Assembly: GCF_016625195.1 (NCBI RefSeq)
Contig: NZ_JACVUP010000003.1
Span: 248,001 to 312,000, forward strand
Length of the DNA: 64,000 nucleotides
DNA from: Erwinia sp. S63
GTDB taxonomy: Bacteria; Pseudomonadota; Gammaproteobacteria; Enterobacterales; Enterobacteriaceae
Reading direction: 5' to 3'
Position 1 is the first letter of the stretch. Every line of letters starts with the position of its first letter. Position numbers and translations under genes: made by a program. The notes under the pieces were generated by a model. That model worked only from the letters and a program-made list of their open reading frames with translations. It did no database searches and was not told where the DNA came from. Shown piece by piece: positions 44,130 through 53,308 of the stretch.

Positions 44130-44329
44130 AACGCGCACAGGTTGTCAGGTTGCTGCAGCTGACATCAATGAGCTAAAGCAAGTGACGTGCCAGGGCATAA
44201 ATCTCGTTTGCCGCTGCACACTACTCTGCACAGATTTTTGCCGCTGTCAGGTAAACAGGTTGTAAAATGTGTAGCCGATCATAGATATTGATGCGCTGGC
44301 AGTCGCGGTCGTGAAAAGAGGGAAGCAGG

Positions 44330-45499
44330 ATGAGAACATCAGGAACCAATCTGGAACATGCGCGCGCGCACAACCGTCGTGTGATCATCGAAGCGATCCG
44401 CCTGCACGGCGAGCTGACGCGGGCTGAGCTGGCGCGACTGACCGCCTTAACCCCGCAAACCGTCTCTAATATTGTGGCTGAACTGGAAGCCGCCGAACTG
44501 CTCACCAGCCGTCAGCCGCGCAAGCAGGGACGTGGGCAACCGGCGATTCCGGTAATCCTCAATCCAGCCAGTGCGTTCTCCATCGGCATTCATCTCGACC
44601 ACCAAACCTTGCTGATCGTGCTGGTGGATCTCACCGGTGAAATTCATTTCCGTCGCCTTATTCTGGTGCAAAAACCCCAGCCCGATGCCACTTTAGCGCG
44701 CATTGCGGAGGTGCTGGCGGAGATCAAAACGCAACTCGGTGCCCGCTGGCAGAAAGTTTTGGGGATCGGCGTGGTGATGCCGGGACCGTTTGGTGTAGAG
44801 GGAATCTCTTCGGTTGGCCCCACCACCTTGCATGGCTGGGAGTCGGTCGATATCGAAGCGAGACTGGCGGAGATGAGCGGCGTGCCGGTGACGCTGGAGA
44901 ACGATGCTACGGTCGCGGCGATCGGGGAGCGCTTCCACGGCGTCGCGCGCCATCTTAACTCGTTTATCTATCTCTATATCGGCACCGGTTTGGGCGCTGG
45001 CATCATCATGGATGGCCACGTTTACAGCGGTCATGCACACAACGCCGGAGAAATCGGGCATGTGGTGGTGGAGCCGGGCGGACGCGAATGCTATTGCGGC
45101 AATCACGGCTGCCTGGAGCGCTACGTGTCACTGCAGGCGGCCTATGAATTCTGTGGGCTGGACCCGATGACCGCGTTGCCGGACGATCTGCTGGAGGTGG
45201 ATCCCGCGGTGTTCGACCGCTGGATTGATACCGTGCTGACGCCATTGCGACAGGGGATCAATATGCTGGAGTGCATTTTTGATGCGGAGAGCGTGATCAT
45301 CGGCGGCATGATGCCCGCCGCGCTGCTGGATAAGATCATTCAGCGCCTGCCGCCGCTCTATCAGTCGGTGCGCGGGCGTTATCTCACCGGCTCACGTTTG
45401 AAAACGGGCATGACCGGCAGTGATACCGCGGCGCTGGGTGCGGCGGCGTTGCCGATTTTTGACGAATTTAATCCGCAATTTCAGGTGTTGATGAAATGA
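44330..45499 (+). CDS. ROK-family transcriptional repressor (NagC/Mlc type)
   Basis: This 389-residue protein has an N-terminal winged HTH (residues 10-65, with GELTRAELARLTALTPQTVSNIV) and a ROK sugar-binding/kinase-like domain. The zinc site CYCGNHGCLERY near residue 250 and IYLYIGTGLGAGIIMDG near residue 210 are intact. It is divergent from the sugar importer operon and probably represses it until the sugar or sugar phosphate binds. A palindrome sits between the two genes. Confidence 0.88.
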   Translation: MRTSGTNLEHARAHNRRVIIEAIRLHGELTRAELARLTALTPQTVSNIVAELEAAELLTSRQPRKQGRGQPAIPVILNPASAFSIGIHLDHQTLLIVLVDLTGEIHFRRLILVQKPQPDATLARIAEVLAEIKTQLGARWQKVLGIGVVMPGPFGVEGISSVGPTTLHGWESVDIEARLAEMSGVPVTLENDATVAAIGERFHGVARHLNSFIYLYIGTGLGAGIIMDGHVYSGHAHNAGEIGHVVVEPGGRECYCGNHGCLERYVSLQAAYEFCGLDPMTALPDDLLEVDPAVFDRWIDTVLTPLRQGINMLECIFDAESVIIGGMMPAALLDKIIQRLPPLYQSVRGRYLTGSRLKTGMTGSDTAALGAAALPIFDEFNPQFQVLMK

Positions 45500-45626
45500 G
45501 GACAAGAAGTAACTGGCAAGGCCGGTTCCTGCCCTTTGTTGACTCAGAAACAACGTAAATCCTTACTCGCCATCCGCAAGGGCATTTTTCCGGCCGTCTG
45601 CGCTACGACAGATGATTTATAGAGTC

Positions 45627-46328
45627 TTAGCGTGCGAAAAATACGCTCAACTTTTGTCGCTCCTGGCCGTGCGCATCCATATTATCGACCGCCAGCCAGG
45701 CCGATAACGCATGCTTCACCTGCGGCCATTCACCATCAATCATTGACAGCCAGTCGGTATCGCGATTGCGTTGCTTGCGCGTCATTGCCTGGCGGAAGCG
45801 CCCTTCATAGGTGAAGCCAAGGCGTTCTGCCGCCCGACGCGAGGCGAGGTTAGTGGAGTCACAGCGCCATGCGACCCGGCGGTAGCCTAGCTCAAATGCC
45901 TGCTGCAATAACAAGTAGATCGCTTCACTGCCCAATACATTGCGCTGCATCAGCGGTGACCAGGTGACATGACCGATCTCAATCGCACCGTTCTGGCCGT
46001 CAATATTGGCGAAACATACGGCACCGACCGCTTGCTGAGTGCGATGGTCGATCACCGCATAACTCACCAATCCGCTGTCCTGGCATTTCCCACTGATCCA
46101 ACTTTCCATCTCTGCCAGCGAGGCGGGCTGCGTCGCGCCCAGCCAGGTCCAGTCCCGATCGTCTGGTGCGCTTGAGAAGGCGGCAAACAAAGCGTGACTA
46201 TGCGCAATATCTAACGGATCAAGCGTACAAAAGCGGCCGTTAAGCGGAATAGCAGGAGGCGAGGGCAGTGGTTGCCAGTCTGGCAAAGCAAAACCCACTG
46301 GCTGACCATATTGATTCAGTTGCGTCAT
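45627..46328 (-). CDS. GNAT-family N-acetyltransferase (RimJ/RimL type)
   Basis: This 233-residue protein has the GNAT_3 layout: LDPLDIAHSHALFAAF at the N-terminus, the central strand IEIGHVTWSPLMQRNVLGSE and the acetyl-CoA motif near AFELGYRRVAWRCDSTNLAS, then AAERLGFTYEGRFRQ. It acetylates an amine, often on ribosomal proteins or a small molecule. AGGGA lies before ATG 46328; the frame begins 8 codons earlier. It is the last well-placed gene before the AT-rich accessory pocket. Confidence 0.85.
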   Translation of the reverse strand: MTQLNQYGQPVGFALPDWQPLPSPPAIPLNGRFCTLDPLDIAHSHALFAAFSSAPDDRDWTWLGATQPASLAEMESWISGKCQDSGLVSYAVIDHRTQQAVGAVCFANIDGQNGAIEIGHVTWSPLMQRNVLGSEAIYLLLQQAFELGYRRVAWRCDSTNLASRRAAERLGFTYEGRFRQAMTRKQRNRDTDWLSMIDGEWPQVKHALSAWLAVDNMDAHGQERQKLSVFFAR

Positions 46329-46387
46329 CGTCTTTCCCTGGCTGAGTTGCAATTTATGCGCAAAGGCACTGTGTCGCTATAATACAC

Positions 46388-46762
46388 TCAATTTATAACA
46401 AGAAAATTATCGGGCGATTTAAAATCCTTTTTACGCATTACCGTAATGACATTTTGTACCACCCATAACTTACCGACTTGTCTGTCATGGGTAATTGCAC
46501 ACGGGAAATGTAAATGTGTTTTATTGCACTTTAAAACAAACCGCGTGCCTTCATCATAATCAATTATCGTAGAAAGGTGTGTTTGAATGAATATCTGAAA
46601 TACGTTATCCAGTTCATGTAATGTGATGGATGGTTTATTACGCGGATCGTTTAGTCGTTCAAATGCGGCATGGAAAGTAAAATGAATTCTGGCGCAGTCT
46701 TCAGCGAGGATGTCATTGATATCAGCTTCCAAATCCAGGAGTTGTTGTTCCGTTATGGTCAT
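46388..46762 (-). CDS. Conserved small protein of unknown function (partner 2 of overlapping pair)
   Basis: This 124-residue acidic N-terminal protein starts MTITEQQLLDLEADINDILA and contains HFTFHAAFERLNDPRNKPSITLHEL and LHFPCAITHDRQVGKLWVVQNVITVMRKKDFKS in order. The H-F-T-F-H-A-x-x-E-R-L segment resembles the opening strand of small RelE/DUF4258-like or phage RNA-binding folds, but that is a guess. It overlaps the upstream gene by 41 bases, so it is translated by coupling; no strong ribosome site precedes ATG 46762, and TTG 46777 is an alternative. AT-rich relative to neighbours. Confidence 0.65.
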   Translation of the reverse strand: MTITEQQLLDLEADINDILAEDCARIHFTFHAAFERLNDPRNKPSITLHELDNVFQIFIQTHLSTIIDYDEGTRFVLKCNKTHLHFPCAITHDRQVGKLWVVQNVITVMRKKDFKSPDNFLVIN

Positions 46763-46970
46763 AATGCTGCGCAGCAACCTCGCTCAGTTTGCGATTGAGC
46801 TCTTCATTTGAGAGTGCATGAACGGTCGCAACATGGGCGCTGTAGCTTAGCGTTCCCATCCGGACATCAAACTCTTCATTATCAAATGACTCGACAAAGA
46901 CAGCGTTGCCGCTCTCAGCATCAAAGAATGAGGCGTAATTCTGCTCTATTTGCATGTCAAATTTAAACAT
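46722..46970 (-). CDS. Small protein of unknown function (partner 1 of overlapping pair)
   Basis: This 82-residue acidic protein (MFKFDMQIEQNYASFFDAES... ending in TTTPGFGS) is followed by a gene that starts inside its last 41 bases. Its sequence (E, D and N-rich, with a helix ALSNEELNRKLSEVAAQHY) could be an antitoxin-like partner, but no DNA-binding motif is visible. ATG 46970 is in frame with a start four codons upstream at 46982. AT-rich and likely acquired. Confidence 0.6.
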   Translation of the reverse strand: MFKFDMQIEQNYASFFDAESGNAVFVESFDNEEFDVRMGTLSYSAHVATVHALSNEELNRKLSEVAAQHYDHNGTTTPGFGS

Positions 46971-47084
46971 ACAGACTCCCAATCAAGAAATTATCTTCGA
47001 TTATAGATGACAGAAATTACACCTTTTATGTTTAACTTTAAATTATATAATGCGAATTTATCAAATTGAATGTATGGAGCTGAA

Positions 47085-47543
47085 ATGCAGCCAAATCTAC
47101 GCGAAGTTGCAGTCAAAAACGTTGAAATCGGTAATAACGTCACGATTTACCAGCCTGCGAATGTTTATGGCTGCACCCTACAAGACGACGTATTCATCGG
47201 TCCGTTTGTCGAAATTCAAGCACATGCGGTGATTGGCAGAGGCACAAAAGTCCAGTCGCACACCTTTATCTGTGAATACGTTAGCGTGGGCGAAAACTGC
47301 TTTATTGGTCACGGCGTGATGTTCGCCAACGACATGTTCCGTGATGGCGAACCTAATGCCGATCGAGAAAGCTGGGCGCGCATCAAGCTGGGTAACAATG
47401 TCTCAATCGGCAGTGGCGCGAGTATTTTGGCGGTCAGCATCTGCGATGGCGCGGTCATTGGCGCGGGCAGTGTGGTGACGAAAGACATCACGCAGAAGGG
47501 CGTTTACGCCGGAAACCCGGCGCGTTTACTGCGGTTGCTATAG
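47085..47543 (+). CDS. Hexapeptide-repeat acyltransferase (left-handed beta helix)
   Basis: This 152-residue protein is composed of hexapeptide turns ([LIV]-G-x4 type: VEIGNNVTIYQPANVYG, VFIGPFVEIQAHAVIGRG and VSIGSGASILAVSICDGAVIGAG) which form a left-handed beta-helix trimer using acetyl-CoA. The C-terminal YAGNPARLL is characteristic of sugar O-/N-acetyltransferases of the WbbJ/NeuD kind, so it may act on a surface sugar. GGAG precedes ATG 47085 by five bases. No polysaccharide gene is adjacent. Confidence 0.82.
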   Translation: MQPNLREVAVKNVEIGNNVTIYQPANVYGCTLQDDVFIGPFVEIQAHAVIGRGTKVQSHTFICEYVSVGENCFIGHGVMFANDMFRDGEPNADRESWARIKLGNNVSIGSGASILAVSICDGAVIGAGSVVTKDITQKGVYAGNPARLLRLL

Positions 47544-47560
47544 TACAAGGAATAGACTGG

Positions 47561-47602
47561 TTGTTTCGTTTATTTCGGATATTGTTTGTTTCGTTTGTTT
47601 CG
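47561..47602. repeat. Direct repeats upstream of the HTH-PIN pair
   Basis: TTGTTTCGTTTATTTCG at 47561-47577 and TTGTTTCGTTTGTTTCG at 47586-47602 differ by one base and are spaced 25 bp apart. They lie 50 bases before the antitoxin start, a typical place for an autoregulatory operator. Confidence 0.6.
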
Positions 47603-47651
47603 ATTAGTATTAGAGCGCTGTAATTCACGAACTAAGAAACTGGAAAAACTC

Positions 47652-48113
47652 ATGACAAACTCAATTCTGGACAATGTAAGCCTTCCGGCTCAGAAGGAAA
47701 TTGAGGCCGCTCTACGTGGACAAAGAGAACTGGCGACTTTTCTCTCCACAAAGCTGGAGACACAGGTCATATCTATTCAAGATGCAAACGACGAAACTCA
47801 CCAAATCGAGTTGCCAACCTCAGCTTTAACGTTGCTAATGAAGGTGTTGGGAGAACTGGCCGTAGGAAATGCGGTGCAGGTCGTTCCGGTTCATGCTGAA
47901 TTAACCACACAGGAAGCAGCCAACATCCTCAATGTCTCACGGCCTCATATGGTGAAACTGTTGGAAGAAGGGAAGCTGCCATACCATAAAACTGGCCGCC
48001 ATCGCCGTGTACTTTTTGCAGATCTGATGCGCTATAAAGCTCAGCGCGAAAGTGAAAGTAATAATGCTATGCAGGAGTTGGCTGATTTAAGCCAAGGACT
48101 CGGTCTTTACTAA
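47652..48113 (+). CDS. Excisionase-type HTH antitoxin of a PIN toxin
   Basis: This 153-residue protein has an N-terminal part (MTNSILDNVSLPAQKEIEAA) that should bind the toxin and a C-terminal MerR/excisionase HTH (TTQEAANILNVSRPHMVKLLEEG then LPYHKTGRHRRVLFADL in sequence). This is the layout of the antitoxin in HTH-PIN type II systems. Direct repeats lie upstream and the next gene begins at the stop codon (TAATG), showing coupled translation. ATG 47652 is chosen over an in-frame TTG at 47586. Confidence 0.78.
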   Translation: MTNSILDNVSLPAQKEIEAALRGQRELATFLSTKLETQVISIQDANDETHQIELPTSALTLLMKVLGELAVGNAVQVVPVHAELTTQEAANILNVSRPHMVKLLEEGKLPYHKTGRHRRVLFADLMRYKAQRESESNNAMQELADLSQGLGLY

Positions 48114-48688
48114 TGAATCACTCGCCTTATCCGGTTGTACTTGATGCCTGTGTTATTTATCCAAACATGCTTCGAGATCTGCTTATGCGTCTTGGATTAA
48201 GTGGTTTGTACATGCCTAAGTGGACTGCGACTATCCATGATGAATGGCAACGAAACTTAGTTAAAAATATGCCTGAAGTCACACCGGACAAGGTTAAGCG
48301 TATAGAAGTGCTAATGGACAAAGCGCTACCTGATGCTCTTGTGACTGGCTTTGAGCCGCTGATCTCTGGGTTATCACTTCCTGATGAAGATGACAGACAT
48401 GTGGTTGCTGCGGCAATAAAATGTAATGCAGAAGTCATCGTCACGTTCAATTTAAAAGATTTTCCGGGCGAGGATTTGGATGCGCTGGAGATTGAGGCGA
48501 TGCATCCGGATGAATTTATTTTAGATTTGATTGATCTAAACCGAGCGCTGGTTTTAAAGGCGGTGCGAGAGCAGCGTACAAGCCTTAAAAATCCAGCAAT
48601 CGGTTCAGAGGAGTATCTTACTTCATTGTTAAAGCTTGGATTGCCTATGACGGTAAGGGCTTTGGAAGCTTATAGCTTCATGATTTAG
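48113..48688 (+). CDS. PIN-domain toxin
   Basis: This 191-residue protein has a PIN RNase fold: VVLDACVIYPNMLRDLL with first Asp near residue 10, then a conserved Glu in IHDEWQRNLV, DEDDRHVVAAAIKCNAEVIVTFNLKDFP with the distal Asp residues near 117-135. About 60 residues follow the PIN core. PIN toxins cleave RNA, often tRNA, and are held off by the antitoxin encoded just upstream. The stop of the antitoxin overlaps its start by one base. Confidence 0.8.
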   Translation: MNHSPYPVVLDACVIYPNMLRDLLMRLGLSGLYMPKWTATIHDEWQRNLVKNMPEVTPDKVKRIEVLMDKALPDALVTGFEPLISGLSLPDEDDRHVVAAAIKCNAEVIVTFNLKDFPGEDLDALEIEAMHPDEFILDLIDLNRALVLKAVREQRTSLKNPAIGSEEYLTSLLKLGLPMTVRALEAYSFMI

Positions 48689-48734
48689 TCCGCGTCATAT
48701 GGACAGTTTCGCTGATTAGTATTCTGCGTCCGCT

Positions 48735-50525
48735 TTAACTCTCCATCACCCAATGCCCGGCGCTCACCTCGCGATAGCGCCGTGTTTCTGGCACAAACCC
48801 CAATGCGCGCACCGGGCTTTTCAGCTCGCTGACCTCCATACGCCGTTTAAGGTGGCGTCTTGCCGGATCGGGCACTGGCACCGATGACAATAACTTGCGC
48901 GTGTAGTCATGCTGCGGATTCTCAAAGATCGCGGCGCGTGGGCCAATCTCGACAATTTCGCCCAGCAGCATCACCGCCACGCGATGGCTGATGCGTTCCA
49001 CCACCGCCATATCGTGGGAAATAAACAGATAAGACAACCCAAGGCTGCTCTGCAGATCCAACAGCAGATTAATAATCTGCGCCTTCACGGTCACATCCAG
49101 CGCAGAGACTGACTCATCGGCGATGATCATTTTGGGATCGAGCATCAACGCACGGGCAATACAAATGCGCTGGCGCTGACCGCCGGAAAACTCATGTGGA
49201 TAACGTTTCATCATCGCGGCTGAAAGGCCGACGCGATCCATCAAGCCCGCCGCCTTGTCCCGAGCAGCCTGTTTGCTACCAAGTTGATGTTGCAGATAAG
49301 GCTCAGTCAAGGCTTCAAGAATCGACATGCGCGGATTAAGGCTGGCGAACGGATCCTGAAATATCATCTGCATCGCCCGACGTAACTGGCGCAGTTCGCT
49401 GGAGGAGAGATTCAGCACGTCATAACCGTCGAAAGCGATCTCGCCGGCATCGGCTTTTACCAACCGGGTGAGAGAACGACCGGTAGTGGATTTGCCACAG
49501 CCGGATTCACCGACCAGCGACAAGGTTTCGCCGGGCATCAGATCGAACGAGATATTTTCCACTGCATGCACCGCGCCGCTTTTGCGGCTTAACACACCTT
49601 CGTGGATGTTGAACCGGGTGCTGAGGTTTTTCACCGACAGCAGCGGCTGTTGCGAAGCGGGGCGCTCAGGTTGCCGCGTCACCGTATCACCTTTCAGCGC
49701 AAACTTCTGCGGCCCGGTAATGCCACGCATCGCGCCGAGCTGCGGTACGGTAGCGATCAGCGTGCGCGTATAATCCGCCGCTGGCGCCGAGAAAATGTCC
49801 GCCGTGGTGCCGGTTTCCATCACATCACCCTGATACATCACCAGCGTGCGATCCGAAACTTCTGCCACCACGCCCATATCGTGGGTGATAAACAGTACCG
49901 CGGTGCCTTCCTCTTCCTGCAATGTCTTAATCAGGTCAAGAATTTGCCCCTGGATGGTGACATCCAGTGCGGTCGTCGGCTCATCGGCAATCAGCAGTTT
50001 TGGCCGCAACGCCAGCGCCATGGCGATCATCACACGCTGGCGCATGCCGCCGGAAAAGTGATGCGGATAATCATCGAAGCGTTTAGCGGCATTCGGTATG
50101 CGCACTTTCTCCAGCAGCTTCACCGTCTCTTCCCGCGCCGCCCGCTTACTGATATTGCGATGGTTGATCAGGACTTCAGCGATCTGGTGACCAATGGTGA
50201 AAGAGGGGTTGAGGCTGGTCATCGGCTCCTGAAAAATCATCGCCACGGCGTTGCCACGAATATCGCGCATCGCCTTTTCGCTTAGGTTCAGCAGGTCCAC
50301 GCCATTCAGCAGCACTTTGCCGGTGACGCGCGCGTGGCGCATATTCAGCAAGCGCATAATTGCCATCGACGTCACGCTTTTGCCCGAACCCGACTCCCCC
50401 ACAATCGCCAGCGTCTCACCGGCGTTGATGGTCATCGATACGTTCTTCACTACCTCACGCCACTGATCGTCATGTCGAAACGCAACGGTGAGGTTTTCCA
50501 CCTGCAGAACTGGCTCGCGACTCAT
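48735..50525 (-). CDS. Dipeptide-type ABC importer, double-domain ATPase (GsiA-like)
   Basis: This 596-residue protein fuses two ABC ATPase domains. Domain 1 holds Walker A GESGSGKS near residue 42, FSGGMRQR signature and [12 protein letters not shown]; domain 2 holds GESGCGKST near residue 343, FSGGQRQR and [12 protein letters not shown]. Fused DppD/DppF-like ATPases of this kind power nickel, peptide and glutathione importers. The gene overlaps the M81 peptidase stop as ATGA. It is part of the minus-strand unit with the ROK regulator and M81 peptidase and powers the binding protein and permeases encoded on the plus strand, because no other ATPase is nearby. Walker B here reads DES in domain 2, where DEP is usual. 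Confidence 0.9.
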   Translation of the reverse strand: MSREPVLQVENLTVAFRHDDQWREVVKNVSMTINAGETLAIVGESGSGKSVTSMAIMRLLNMRHARVTGKVLLNGVDLLNLSEKAMRDIRGNAVAMIFQEPMTSLNPSFTIGHQIAEVLINHRNISKRAAREETVKLLEKVRIPNAAKRFDDYPHHFSGGMRQRVMIAMALALRPKLLIADEPTTALDVTIQGQILDLIKTLQEEEGTAVLFITHDMGVVAEVSDRTLVMYQGDVMETGTTADIFSAPAADYTRTLIATVPQLGAMRGITGPQKFALKGDTVTRQPERPASQQPLLSVKNLSTRFNIHEGVLSRKSGAVHAVENISFDLMPGETLSLVGESGCGKSTTGRSLTRLVKADAGEIAFDGYDVLNLSSSELRQLRRAMQMIFQDPFASLNPRMSILEALTEPYLQHQLGSKQAARDKAAGLMDRVGLSAAMMKRYPHEFSGGQRQRICIARALMLDPKMIIADESVSALDVTVKAQIINLLLDLQSSLGLSYLFISHDMAVVERISHRVAVMLLGEIVEIGPRAAIFENPQHDYTRKLLSSVPVPDPARRHLKRRMEVSELKSPVRALGFVPETRRYREVSAGHWVMES

Positions 50526-51964
50526 TTGGCCGCCACAAAGCGCGCCGAACGGGTGCTGACCGGCAGAAATTCAAAGTCAGTGTCGAAAGGATAGGCAGGC
50601 TGCAGTTTACGCTTGCGCTCCAGACGTTCGACGTACTGATCCACCACGCCTTCGGACAGCGCCATCAGGTTAGGATTAGCAAGTGGTGCCAGTTCCGGTG
50701 ACAGATAACCCGATTTCACCACCACAATTTTTGCCTGCGCAGGATGAAGCCCCAGCAATTCAAAATCAGCGATATTGTGATAAGGACGACGACGATCGGC
50801 GACCACCACCGTAATCTCGCCGGTTTTCAGCAGTGCTTGTTTCGCTATCGAACGCGCATCATCACTCACCCGCAGCACCTCAAACTCAGCGGTGACTTTG
50901 CCACCTGCGGGATCGAGTGTGGCACCGATCGTGAGCGTGAGCTTCGACCCGACGCCTGCGGCAAAAGCAGCATCGGTGGCCGGTTTATCCGTTATCCCGG
51001 CGACGATGACATCCTGCGCGCCCTGGCGGATCAGTTCGGCCAGCAGATTGGCGCGATCGCCTACGCCGCCGCCGGTGGGGTTATCGCCCGAGTCGGCCAA
51101 AATCACCGGTGCAGTTTCGCTGGCGATGGCCATTTTCACGCACTCTTCGGTGCTGCCAGTCACGCAACCGAAGACAAACTCATCCCGCGCCTGCCAATAC
51201 GCCAACGCCAGTTTTGCTGCCTGTTCGGAAAGCACATCGGCGTCGGTACCGGTCATGATCGCCGCCGCCGTGGCGCGCGGTTCATCGGCCCAGACATAGC
51301 CGACCATCAGCGACGCATCCCAAATGTGGTCGATTTCATTGATACCCGGCAAACGCGCATACAAACTTTTTGCCGGTTCATCTTCGGTACTGGTGCGCTC
51401 ACCGGGCAGCACTACCGGAATCGGTGCCCAAATCACACCGGGTTTCACGCCGGTTTGCAGGCTTTTCACCAACATCGACACGGATCGACGCATGGTCTCT
51501 TCCACATCGATGTGCGGAGCCGTGCGATAGGTGGAGAACATATCAATGGCATCGATGATGCGCTGCGTCACGTTGCCGTGCAGATCGTAACTGACGGTGA
51601 TCGGACAATCCGGGCCGACCAGTTCGCGCGTGGCGGTAATCCAGTCGCCTTCGGCATCTTCCATCCCTTCTACGTACACCGCGCCGTGCATCGCAAGGTA
51701 GACGCCGTCCACCGGCAGCTGTGCTTGCAGACGGGTGAGAAAATCCTGCTTGAAGTCATCATAAGTGACCCGCGCCACCGGACCACCGGCGATGGCGCGC
51801 GCATGGAAGGTCGGCAGAAACTCCGCATCGTAATCCTGCAAAAAGGCAAAGTAGGGGTTGGTCAGCAGATCGTCACCGCGCACGATGCGGAAGTCGTCGG
51901 CATAGTTCAGCACCGGGTTATAAGTACTGCACTCCGTGTGAATGCCACCAAAAGCAATGCGCAT
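50522..51964 (-). CDS. M81-family metallopeptidase (MlrC-like)
   Basis: This 480-residue protein matches the M81 family, named for microcystinase C. The N-terminal domain starts RIAFGGIHTECSTYNPVL and has VSYDLHGNVTQR with likely metal-binding Asp and His, while DSGDNPTGGGVGDRA near residue 292 opens the second domain. Members cleave linear microcystin or unrelated short or D-amino-acid-containing peptides, and many sit beside peptide ABC genes. The start lies 10 bases after the ROK regulator stop and its end overlaps the ATPase gene. Role in this cluster: degradation of the imported peptide or conjugate. Confidence 0.87.
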   Translation of the reverse strand: MRIAFGGIHTECSTYNPVLNYADDFRIVRGDDLLTNPYFAFLQDYDAEFLPTFHARAIAGGPVARVTYDDFKQDFLTRLQAQLPVDGVYLAMHGAVYVEGMEDAEGDWITATRELVGPDCPITVSYDLHGNVTQRIIDAIDMFSTYRTAPHIDVEETMRRSVSMLVKSLQTGVKPGVIWAPIPVVLPGERTSTEDEPAKSLYARLPGINEIDHIWDASLMVGYVWADEPRATAAAIMTGTDADVLSEQAAKLALAYWQARDEFVFGCVTGSTEECVKMAIASETAPVILADSGDNPTGGGVGDRANLLAELIRQGAQDVIVAGITDKPATDAAFAAGVGSKLTLTIGATLDPAGGKVTAEFEVLRVSDDARSIAKQALLKTGEITVVVADRRRPYHNIADFELLGLHPAQAKIVVVKSGYLSPELAPLANPNLMALSEGVVDQYVERLERKRKLQPAYPFDTDFEFLPVSTRSARFVAAK

Positions 51965-51974
51965 ACAGCCTCCG

Positions 51975-53108
51975 CTAGTCGGGTAATTGAATGATAAATC
52001 GATATGCTGCCACGCTCGCCGCGGCGCGCGCCCAGCTCTGTTCGCTGATTACGATGCTGGAAATCGGGGTTTTGCCCATGATGGAGGGCAAAACGTGGCG
52101 ATCAATGGATTGCATCACCACGGTTTTCAGTAAGCCGTCAAAAGATTGGGGTTGATGCGCAATGACGATCAGTTCGGGATCGTTCATCTGAATGATATTG
52201 GCGATGGAGAGCCCCAGCGCATGGCCTGCCTGATGCAAAATCGCGATCGCCGCGCTGTTGCCTTTGACAGCCAGCGATTCCAGTTCTGCGATGGATTGTG
52301 TCTCCAGCGCCTTATCGCGCACGCTCTCACGAATAGCCGTGAGCGAGGCGAGGGTGTCGAGGCAGCCGCGTTTACCGCAGCGGCAAGGGCGTCCGCCGGG
52401 TTCAATGGTGCAGTGCGCAATTTCGCCGGCCCCACCGTGTGCGCCGCGATGCAGTTGGCCTTGGACGAAGTGCGCGGAACCGATGCCGTCACCATGGGAA
52501 ATCAGTGTGAAGTTGCGGGCCTTCTTTGCCACGCCGAAGATCTTCTCGCTGACCGCCAACGCTTTGGCATCGTTTTCCAGCGAGACGTCCAGCCCGGTTT
52601 GCTGTTTCAGCATCTCAGCCAGCGGCACGTTTTTCCAGCCCAACAGCGCTGACTGCACGCAAACCGACTGATTTTCATCCACAAACCCGGAGAGCGTGAC
52701 GCCTAAGCCAATCAGTTGGTCAGCCGAAATGCCTTTCTCAGCGATTAAATCGGGGATCGCTGCCGCTAATGCCGCACTCAACTGCTGCGGATCGAGGTTG
52801 AGCGCCATCTGCGTACTGGCCAGCACCAGGCCGTGCATATCGATCAGCACTAAAATCACCTGCTCACCGAGCAGCGAGGCGCCAAGGAAATAAGCACTGT
52901 CGGCGCGCATTTTTAATAACACCGACGGACGACCCTGGCCGCTGGATTCTGGAATGCTCTCTTCCAGCAATCCCGCGTTGAGCATCTCTTTGACCAGCGT
53001 GCTAATAGCGGCTTTGCTCAACTTCATATTTTCCGCAATAGCGGTGCGGCTCATGCCGTGCGAGGCAATAAGCAGACGCAAAATTTGCTGCTGATGGGCA
53101 TTGAGCAT
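51975..53108 (-). CDS. ROK-family transcriptional regulator
   Basis: This 377-residue protein has an N-terminal winged HTH (QQQILRLLIASHGMSRTAIA and SKAAISTLVKEMLN) and a ROK domain with the zinc motif CRCGKRGCLDTLAS near residue 247, plus GLGVTLSGFVDENQ near 130. It is the first gene of the minus-strand unit and is divergent from the binding-protein gene across 200 bases that contain several palindromes. It probably represses both units until a sugar-type ligand binds. Confidence 0.87.
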   Translation of the reverse strand: MLNAHQQQILRLLIASHGMSRTAIAENMKLSKAAISTLVKEMLNAGLLEESIPESSGQGRPSVLLKMRADSAYFLGASLLGEQVILVLIDMHGLVLASTQMALNLDPQQLSAALAAAIPDLIAEKGISADQLIGLGVTLSGFVDENQSVCVQSALLGWKNVPLAEMLKQQTGLDVSLENDAKALAVSEKIFGVAKKARNFTLISHGDGIGSAHFVQGQLHRGAHGGAGEIAHCTIEPGGRPCRCGKRGCLDTLASLTAIRESVRDKALETQSIAELESLAVKGNSAAIAILHQAGHALGLSIANIIQMNDPELIVIAHQPQSFDGLLKTVVMQSIDRHVLPSIMGKTPISSIVISEQSWARAAASVAAYRFIIQLPD

Positions 53109-53133
53109 TTAGGTTCTCACTGCATTAGCGGTA

Positions 53134-53155
53134 TGGCCTGACAATAATCAGGCCA
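53134..53155. promoter_or_regulatory. Inverted repeat in the divergent ROK / binding-protein promoter
   Basis: TGGCCTGA and TCAGGCCA are a perfect 8+8 bp inverted repeat around CAATAA. Two AT-rich palindromes follow, ATTTA-GT-TAAAT at 53174-53185 and TTACT-ATA-AGTAA at 53201-53213. The AT-rich ones better suit a ROK repressor; the GC-rich one may be a hairpin in the ROK leader. Confidence 0.45.
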
Positions 53156-53308
53156 GAAAACAAATTCAACGTTATTTAGTTAAATTTTTGAACGCAGATC
53201 TTACTATAAGTAAAATATATGAACCAACGTCTTGGCTTTTGTTTAGAGAATGTGCCTTATATAACGAGGTTATTTCACCGAACGTTCAATGATTCATTGA
53301 GGGCCTTC

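Noticed and set aside
50744-51994. A 416-codon plus-strand frame opposite the M81 peptidase
   Set aside because: It is antisense to a full-length conserved gene; the translation is rich in H, R and G with no motif and is a typical shadow of a GC-rich gene.
53219-53308. Extended start for the peptide-binding protein
   Set aside because: The added 30 residues would precede a normal signal peptide, and a better ribosome site lies before ATG 53309.
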